DNA of 13,802 nucleotides from JAHQVI01 sp964407075 (GTDB lineage Bacteria > Pseudomonadota > Alphaproteobacteria > Rhizobiales > Rhodomicrobiaceae): contig CAYOUE010000083.1 of assembly GCA_964407075.1 (NCBI GenBank), positions 1 through 13,802 on the forward strand, written 5' to 3'. The notes under the pieces are model-generated. The model did no database searches, had not been told where the DNA came from, and saw only the letters and a list, made by a program, of their open reading frames with translations. A program made the translations under genes and the position numbers. Position 1 is the stretch's first letter. Each line of letters begins with the position of its first letter. Below, in pieces: positions 9,829 to 13,802 of this stretch.

Positions 9829-10305
9829 AGCGGCGCGCTGTCCGCCCATTGCTGCGGCGGCGATTTGAACGGCTTTGACAATGTTGTGGTAGCCTGTGCA
9901 ACGGCAGAAATTGCCTGACAGCCAGCTTCGTATCTCGGCTTCGCTCGGGTTTGAATTCTTGGCCAGAAGGTCGGCAGCCGACATAATCATGCCCGGCGTG
10001 CAGAAGCCGCATTGCAGGCCGTGCGCTTCACGGAATGCCTCCTGGACAGGGTGGAGATCGCCGCCGTCCGAAAGGCCCTCGATCGTCGTTACCCGCGCGC
10101 CGTCGGCCTGTGCGGCCAGCACCGTGCAGGCCTTGACGGAATTACCGTTCATGTGAATCACACATGCGCCGCATTGGGAGGTGTCGCAGCCGACATGCGT
10201 GCCGGTAAGGCCCAGGTTCTGTCGCAGGAAGTCGGTGAGCAGCATATTGCCGCTGACGGAGCCGCTCACCGCCTTACCGTTCACTTCCAATGATATTTCA
10301 GCCAT
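9820..10305 (-). CDS. coxS: Mo-hydroxylase [2Fe-2S] subunit (CoxS/CutS type)
   Basis: Small iron-sulfur subunit (161 aa, normal length) that carries electrons from the Mo centre to FAD. The N-terminal plant-ferredoxin-type cluster is bound by C40, C45, C48 and C60 (GCDTSQCGAC...C). The second, all-helical domain cluster is bound by C99, C102, C134 and C136 (CGFC...CRC). All eight ligands are present, so the protein looks functional. The ribosome binding site GGGAGGAC (complement of about 10312-10319) lies 7 bases before ATG 10305. It is the first gene of the six-gene minus-strand operon, followed after 32 bases by coxL. Confidence 0.97.
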   Translation of the reverse strand: MAEISLEVNGKAVSGSVSGNMLLTDFLRQNLGLTGTHVGCDTSQCGACVIHMNGNSVKACTVLAAQADGARVTTIEGLSDGGDLHPVQEAFREAHGLQCGFCTPGMIMSAADLLAKNSNPSEAEIRSWLSGNFCRCTGYHNIVKAVQIAAAAMGGQRAAAE

Positions 10306-10353
10306 GAAACCGTCCTCCCGATTATGTTCTGGTGCGATTTACTGTGCAGGTCT

Positions 10354-10369
10354 TTATAGTTATAACATG
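10354..10369 (-). promoter_or_regulatory. Putative extended -10 promoter and palindrome for coxS operon
   Basis: On the minus strand TG-T-TATAAC (10367 down to 10359) matches the extended -10 consensus TGnTATAAT in all but the last base. Transcription would begin near 10352, giving a leader of about 45-50 bases. No good -35 hexamer is seen 17 bases upstream, as is allowed for extended -10 promoters. The same bases form the palindrome GTTATAAC (10359-10366) and the inverted repeat TTATA-GT-TATAA (10354-10365), so a regulator could bind over the promoter. Confidence 0.4.
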
Positions 10370-10379
10370 CTCAGGCGCA

Positions 10380-10390
10380 GCGATGTTTTA
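10380..10390. repeat. 11-bp repeat copy 1 (near coxS promoter)
   Basis: GCGATGTTTTA, identical to a second copy at 10638-10648. It falls about where the -35 region of the proposed coxS promoter would be. Possible regulator site; chance is not excluded. Confidence 0.4.
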
Positions 10391-10434
10391 GCAGTATGGC
10401 ATAAATGACCCCGGCGGGAAAATAGCTGAAAGTG

Positions 10435-10590
10435 TCATGCGCGCCCGCGACGCAGCGGTCCTGCCGAGGCGCTGACGCTGGCTCGGAACCGCCAGGAAAC
10501 TGCCCCTGATGCAGGTCTATTCGCGCGTCTCTCCGCGCGGTCCCGTTCCAATAATTTGGTTATCTCTTCGTCGAGGTCTGTCCGGCTCAT
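10435..10590 (-). CDS. Doubtful small ORF (51 aa) in the control region
   Basis: Minus-strand frame from ATG 10590. Its first half reads like a charged helix (SRTDLDEEITKLLERDRAERR) and its second half is arginine/serine-rich low complexity. A longer version from ATG 10701 is possible. No good ribosome binding site precedes 10590. It lies upstream of coxS in the same direction. It may be a small protein, a gene remnant or a spurious frame; not recognised. Confidence 0.2.
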   Translation of the reverse strand: MSRTDLDEEITKLLERDRAERRANRPASGAVSWRFRASVSASAGPLRRGRA

Positions 10591-10637
10591 TATTGCGGCG
10601 AACCGGTAGGCGGGGAAAAGCGGTGCCCCATCCGTTC

Positions 10638-10648
10638 GCGATGTTTTA
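10638..10648. repeat. 11-bp repeat copy 2 (upstream of CoA-transferase)
   Basis: Second copy of GCGATGTTTTA, 67 bases upstream of the CoA-transferase start, in the same orientation as the copy near the coxS promoter. Confidence 0.4.
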
Positions 10649-10703
10649 AACTGGCCTTTCCGGCGGCCGCTAATCCGGCAGCTGCAAAAAACAATGCTCA
10701 ATC

Positions 10704-10708
10704 AGGGA
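10704..10708 (+). promoter_or_regulatory. Ribosome binding site fixing the CoA-transferase start
   Basis: AGGGA lies 6 bases before ATG 10715. The upstream in-frame ATG 10694 has only an A-rich stretch before it and no purine-rich site. The 10715 start also gives the usual family N-terminus (MLKGMRI). Confidence 0.6.
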
Positions 10709-10714
10709 CGGGAC

Positions 10715-11890
10715 ATGCTCAAGGGAATGCGCATCATCAGCTTCACGCACTGGCTTCAGGGGCCGGCGGCGTCGCAATATCTGGCCGATATGGGCGCCGA
10801 CGTCATACGGGTGGAAGCGCCTGGACGCAGCTTCGAGCGCGGTCTGCGCGCGGCAGGCAAGGATTGCGGAGGATTCGGTACGCTGTTCCTTGCCGCGAAC
10901 CGCAACATCCGAAATATCTGCATCGATCTGAAGCAGCCCGAAGGCGTGGATCTGGCGCTCAAGCTGATTGCGACGGCTGATGCGCTCATCGAGAATTACC
11001 GGCCCGGCGTGATGGACCGGCTGGGTCTGGGCCATGACGCGGTGCGGAAGGTCAACCCGGATATCATATACGCCTCCGCGACGGGCTACGGCCCCGACGG
11101 TCCGCTGAGCGGGCGGCCCGGGCAGGATCTTCTGGTTCAGGCGCGTGCTGGCCTGGTCATGCAGAACGGCAAGCAGCCGACGGCTGCGGGGGGCGCCGTC
11201 ATCGACCAGCACAGCGCGACGCTGATGGCCCTCGGCATTGTCGGGGCCTATGTCAGGAAGCTGCAGGGCGGCGGCGGAACGCGCGTGGAGGGCAGCCTCT
11301 ACAACGCCTGCGCAGATCTCATACAGGAAGCGTTGACCCATTATTTCAGTGGCGGGCACGACCCTTCGGTCAAGCCGCGCGACGAACGTCTCGCCAACTG
11401 GTACATGGAAGCGCCCTACGGAGTCTATCCGCTGAAGGACGCCGCGATCACGGTTTCCGTCAACAGTTACGCCAAACTCGCCGAGGCGCTCGACAGCCCG
11501 GAACTGCGCGAACTCGCCGACGCCGATCCGTGGACCGAACGCAATCGCTGTGCACAGACTCTCGCTGCCGTTCTCGCGAGCAGAACATTCGCCGAGGTCG
11601 AGGCCGCATTCGAGGCGCATGGCGTGTGGTACGAGCGCTGTCTGGATTTCGAGGACATGCGGAACGATCCGCAGGCGGATTATGCCGGGATATTCCTGCG
11701 CGTGCCGATAGGCGGCGTGGAGGCGACGCTCGTCAATCATCCGATCCGCTATGACGGCGCCGCGCCGGAATTCCGCCGCATATCCCTTGAGCCGGGCGCG
11801 GACACACGGGAGATCCTGGGTGAAATGGGCCTCGACGAAAACGAGACGGACTCGCTATTGAAGCGGAAGATCGTGGCGATGGGAGATTAG
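10715..11890 (+). CDS. CaiB/BaiF (class III) CoA-transferase family protein
   Basis: Family III CoA-transferase of about 391 aa. These enzymes move CoA between carboxylic acids through an enzyme-aspartyl anhydride; known members include formyl-CoA, carnitine, succinyl-benzylsuccinate and mesaconyl-CoA transferases. The N-terminus MLKGMRIISFTHWLQGPAA followed by LADMGADVIRVE is characteristic. ENYRPGVMDRLGL (about 93-105) and ATGYGPDGPLSGRPGQD (about 122-138) follow, with D138 the expected catalytic aspartate. A tyrosine-rich motif (WYMEAPYGVYPLKD) is also present. ATG 10715 is chosen over 10694 because of the AGGGA site. The gene starts divergently from the Mo-hydroxylase operon and is followed after 3 bases by a MaoC hydratase gene. 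The donor and acceptor acids cannot be deduced. Confidence 0.93.
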   Translation: MLKGMRIISFTHWLQGPAASQYLADMGADVIRVEAPGRSFERGLRAAGKDCGGFGTLFLAANRNIRNICIDLKQPEGVDLALKLIATADALIENYRPGVMDRLGLGHDAVRKVNPDIIYASATGYGPDGPLSGRPGQDLLVQARAGLVMQNGKQPTAAGGAVIDQHSATLMALGIVGAYVRKLQGGGGTRVEGSLYNACADLIQEALTHYFSGGHDPSVKPRDERLANWYMEAPYGVYPLKDAAITVSVNSYAKLAEALDSPELRELADADPWTERNRCAQTLAAVLASRTFAEVEAAFEAHGVWYERCLDFEDMRNDPQADYAGIFLRVPIGGVEATLVNHPIRYDGAAPEFRRISLEPGADTREILGEMGLDENETDSLLKRKIVAMGD

Positions 11891-11893
11891 GAG

Positions 11894-12349
11894 ATGACAA
11901 CGGATCTAGGGGTCGAGGTCGGCGAGGAAGCGCGGTTTTCGAAGACGATAACGGACGCCGATTTCCTCATGTTCGCAGCGGTCAGCGGCGACAACGACCC
12001 GATCCACATGAGCGATGCCGCGGCGCGTTCGGCCGGCTTCGGGCGGAGGATCGCTCACGGACTGCTGACGGTGAGCCTGCTATCGGCGGCGGAGTCGGAG
12101 ATGTCGCGCCGCATCGTAGCGCGCGGCGTGCGCGCCAAGCCGCTTTCGCTCGGCTACGACAGGATACGCTTTCTGAAGCCCGTCTATCCCGGCGACACTC
12201 TGACTGCGATCTACCGGATCGAAAGCCTTGACGCGGATGCGATGCGCGCAATCGGCGACTGCCGCGTGGAGCGCGATGACGGCGAGCCGGTCTGCGTGGG
12301 CAAGCATGTCATGAAATGGGCGCTGCCGGAATCTGCCGGGAAGCCGTGA
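11894..12349 (+). CDS. MaoC-like (R)-specific enoyl-CoA hydratase
   Basis: Single hot-dog-fold protein of 151 aa. MaoC/PhaJ-type enzymes add water to a 2-enoyl-CoA. The hydratase-2 motif SGDNDPIHM holds the catalytic pair D33 and H38, followed by the overhang segment RRIAHGLLTVSLL (about 51-63). The region FLKPVYPGDTL (about 92-102) is also standard. Start ATG 11894 lies 3 bases after the CoA-transferase stop, with GGGAG/GGAG just upstream, so the two genes are almost certainly co-translated. The pair could form and hydrate an unsaturated CoA ester, as with mesaconyl-CoA enzymes; the actual substrate is unknown. Confidence 0.93.
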   Translation: MTTDLGVEVGEEARFSKTITDADFLMFAAVSGDNDPIHMSDAAARSAGFGRRIAHGLLTVSLLSAAESEMSRRIVARGVRAKPLSLGYDRIRFLKPVYPGDTLTAIYRIESLDADAMRAIGDCRVERDDGEPVCVGKHVMKWALPESAGKP

Positions 12350-12363
12350 CCAAAACCCGGACG

Positions 12364-12384
12364 CCGCAACATAGGCCGTTGCGG
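12364..12384 (+). promoter_or_regulatory. Antiterminator-like hairpin
   Basis: CCGCAAC (12364-12370) and GTTGCGG (12378-12384) form a perfect 7-bp stem with loop ATAGGCC. The right arm and loop use up the left arm of the terminator hairpin that follows, so only one of the two structures can form at a time. Confidence 0.5.
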
Positions 12385-12405
12385 AAAAACGGCCCGAATT
12401 TTTTT
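12374..12405 (+). terminator. Intrinsic terminator or attenuator before PPOX gene
   Basis: GGCCGTT (12374-12380) pairs perfectly with AACGGCC (12388-12394) around the 7-base loop GCGGAAA. CGAA and a run of seven T (12399-12405) follow. The 4-base gap between stem and T-run is slightly long for a strong terminator. It ends 25 bases after the maoC stop and 9 bases before the next start codon. Confidence 0.7.
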
Positions 12406-12414
12406 ACGGACTGA

Positions 12415-13038
12415 TTGGACAATCGCGTGACCATCATTCAGACGATCGAAGAGCTTGAAGCCATTTACGGACAGCCCCGTGACACCTCGCTCGTGAAAGA
12501 GGCTGACAGGATTACTCCGGACTATGCAGCGCTGATCGAAGCCTCGCCATTCCTTGCGTTGGCGACGGCTGGTCCGGAAGGTCTCGATTGCTCGCCGCGC
12601 GGGGAACGGCCTGCAGTCGTGCGTATCCACGATGAAAGAACGCTCATGCTGCCCGACCGGCACGGCAACAACCGGATCGACTCGCTGCGCAACATCATAC
12701 GCGATCCGCGCGTTGCGCTGCTTTTCCTGATCCCGGGATCCGGTACGACCCTGCGCATCAACGGCCGCGCCCGGATCGCCGCCGATCCCGAACTGAACGC
12801 CAGCTTCGCCATGGAGGGCAAGCCAGCACGCTGCGTCGTCGTTGTAAGCGTCGAGTCGGTTTACTTCCAATGCTCCCGCGCGATCATGCGGTCCGAGATC
12901 TGGGATCCGGCGCGCCGGACCGATCCTTCAGCCCTGCCGACGCCGGGCCGAATCCTCGCCGGCTTGAGCAAGGGAGCGCTTGGCGGCGATACGTATGACA
13001 AGGAATGGCCGGAGCAGGCGAAGAAGAGCTTGTGGTAG
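12415..13038 (+). CDS. PPOX-type FMN-binding flavoprotein, pyridoxamine-phosphate-oxidase family
   Basis: Protein of 207 aa with the split-barrel flavin reductase/PNPOx fold. It resembles the FMN-dependent subgroup related to Deinococcus DR2398 (from memory). Visible: FLALATAGPEGLDCSPRGE (about 46-64), DRHGNNRIDSLRNIIRDPRVALLFLIPG (about 81-108) and GRARI (about 117-121). The C-terminal YFQCSRAIMRSEIWDP is the subgroup's typical end. These give FMN phosphate and strand contacts, but the substrate is unknown for the group. The start is TTG 12415, or GTG 12427, both with poor ribosome binding sites. No promoter can fit between the T-run of the preceding hairpin and this start, so transcription must come through the hairpin. 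Confidence 0.88.
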   Translation: MDNRVTIIQTIEELEAIYGQPRDTSLVKEADRITPDYAALIEASPFLALATAGPEGLDCSPRGERPAVVRIHDERTLMLPDRHGNNRIDSLRNIIRDPRVALLFLIPGSGTTLRINGRARIAADPELNASFAMEGKPARCVVVVSVESVYFQCSRAIMRSEIWDPARRTDPSALPTPGRILAGLSKGALGGDTYDKEWPEQAKKSLW

Positions 13039-13067
13039 AAGATGAACGCCTGATGCAGAACGAAACT

Positions 13068-13097
13068 GTCCCGTTCAGGTCGTGACCGGAACGGGAC
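13068..13097. terminator. Strong hairpin between convergent genes
   Basis: GTCCCGTTC (13068-13076) pairs perfectly with GAACGGGAC (13089-13097). GGT/ACC can pair inside the 12-base loop. It lies 30 bases after the flavoprotein stop and 68 bases after the pnp stop. No T-run follows on either strand. It may be a bidirectional 3'-end structure. Confidence 0.45.
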
Positions 13098-13120
13098 TCG
13101 GAATGCCTGGCGGCCAGCCG

Positions 13121-13134
13121 CGTCCCGCAGGACG
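13121..13134. terminator. Short hairpin downstream of pnp
   Basis: CGTCC (13121-13125) and GGACG (13130-13134) form a 5-bp stem with loop CGCA. It is the structure nearest to the pnp stop (31 bases). No T-run is present, so its role in ending transcription is uncertain. Confidence 0.3.
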
Positions 13135-13164
13135 CCTTGCCGGCAGCCATTATACTCGAACCGC

Positions 13165-13802
13165 TCAGCCCGCGGCGGCTTCGGATTCCTCGGAAGCGAT
13201 CTCCTTGCCGCTTGTCTGATCGACGACCTTCATCGACAGGCGGACCTTGCCGCGCTCGTCGAAGCCGAGCAGCTTGACATAGACCTCCTGGCCTTCCTTG
13301 ACGACGTCCTTGACGTTCTTCACGCGCTCGGCGGCGAGCTGCGAGACGTGAACGAGGCCGTCCTTGGAGCCGAAGAAGTTCACGAACGCGCCGAAATCGA
13401 CGATCTTGACGATCTTGCCCTTGTAGATCTGGCCGACTTCGGGATCCATCGCGATGGATTTGATGCGCGTCAGGGCCGCGTCGATCGCCTTGGCGTTGGT
13501 CGCCGCGACTTTCACCGTGCCGTCGTCGCTGATGTCGATCTTGGCTCCGGTTTCTTCGACAATGCCTCGGATGACAGAGCCGCCGGAGCCGATGACTTCG
13601 CGGATCTTGTCGGTCGGTATGACAATCGTCTCGATGCGCGGGGCGTGCTCGCCGACTTCCGAACGCGCCGTGCCCAGAGCGCGTGACATTTCCCCGAGTA
13701 TGTGCATACGGCCGTCGCGGGCCTGGTCCAGCGCGATCTTCATGATCTCCGGCGTGATGCCGGTGATCTTGATGTCCATCTGCAGCGAAGTGACGCCTTC
13801 GG
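13165..13802 (-). CDS. pnp: Polynucleotide phosphorylase C-terminal part, truncated by window edge
   Basis: 3'-5' exoribonuclease and RNA phosphorylase of the degradosome. Only the last about 212 residues are in the window; the frame is open to the edge and begins EGVTSLQMDIK, typical of the second RNase PH domain's end. The KH domain follows (IPTDKIREVIGSGG, then DISDDGTVKVAA), with GSGG as the GxxG-type RNA loop. The S1 domain comes next (GQIYKGKIVKIVDFGAFVNF, then GLVHVSQL, ending GKVRLSMK). The tail is short and acidic (SEESEAAAG). It is convergent with the flavoprotein gene. Confidence 0.98.
   Translation of the reverse strand, partial: EGVTSLQMDIKITGITPEIMKIALDQARDGRMHILGEMSRALGTARSEVGEHAPRIETIVIPTDKIREVIGSGGSVIRGIVEETGAKIDISDDGTVKVAATNAKAIDAALTRIKSIAMDPEVGQIYKGKIVKIVDFGAFVNFFGSKDGLVHVSQLAAERVKNVKDVVKEGQEVYVKLLGFDERGKVRLSMKVVDQTSGKEIASEESEAAAG

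Larger units (their letters stand above)
10306..10693. other. Divergent control region between coxS operon and CoA-transferase operon
   Basis: A 388-base stretch without a well-supported gene. Visible in it are the coxS ribosome binding site, an AT-rich inverted repeat with an extended -10 (10354-10369), two copies of an 11-bp word (10380-10390, 10638-10648), and one weak small ORF on the minus strand. The 10354-10400 part is clearly richer in A+T than the genes around it. No regulator gene is found here or elsewhere in the window. Confidence 0.7.

Noticed and set aside
10670..11740. 356-aa minus-strand open frame opposite the CoA-transferase
   Set aside because: Antisense shadow in high-GC DNA; the plus-strand frame has clear family motifs and a ribosome binding site.

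Overview
The window reads as chromosomal DNA of a high-GC (roughly 60-65 % by eye) alphaproteobacterium, possibly of Hyphomicrobiales/Rhizobiales type. This placement rests on the style of the IleS and PNPase C-termini, the codon use and the form II CO-dehydrogenase-like operon; it is inference, not a database result. No rRNA, tRNA, insertion sequence, integrase or CRISPR array was seen.

Layout. (1) 1-2484, plus strand: 3' part of isoleucyl-tRNA synthetase (ileS), with a distinctly lower-GC patch in its editing-domain region. (2) 2591-2806, plus: a small unknown protein with a strong ribosome binding site. (3) 2825-3745, minus: an unknown protein with a Clp N-domain-like helical region followed by a long charged helical region, and no ATPase module. 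(4) 3884-10305, minus: a compact six-gene operon, read right to left as coxS-coxL-coxM-ybaK-coxD-coxE. It encodes the three subunits of a molybdenum hydroxylase of the xanthine dehydrogenase/CODH family, with the form II signature AYRGAGR and the form II S-L-M gene order. A YbaK-type deacylase, a MoxR-type ATPase and a VWA/CoxE protein follow. (5) 10306-10714: a divergent control region. (6) 10715-12349, plus: a class III (CaiB/BaiF) CoA-transferase tightly coupled to a MaoC-type enoyl-CoA hydratase. (7) 12364-12405: two mutually exclusive hairpins resembling an antiterminator/terminator pair, directly before a PPOX-type flavoprotein gene (12415-13038). (8) 13165-13802, minus: 3' part of polynucleotide phosphorylase (pnp), convergent with the flavoprotein gene.

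How the genes may work together. The central block looks like a catabolic or redox module. A Mo/FAD/2Fe-2S hydroxylase would oxidise an as yet unknown small substrate and be matured by the CoxD/CoxE pair. The divergent CoA-transferase plus hydratase could activate and hydrate a carboxylic acid. The divergent arrangement, a shared 11-bp repeat in the control region and an AT-rich palindrome with an extended -10 suggest shared regulation, but this is not proven. The flanking genes ileS and pnp are core housekeeping genes, so the region between them is the accessory part. The observations most worth a second look are the attenuator-like leader at 12364-12405, the YbaK gene embedded by start/stop overlaps in a Mo-hydroxylase operon, the CoxD/CoxE pair serving an enzyme that lacks the copper-binding cysteine, and the Clp N-like protein without an ATPase.
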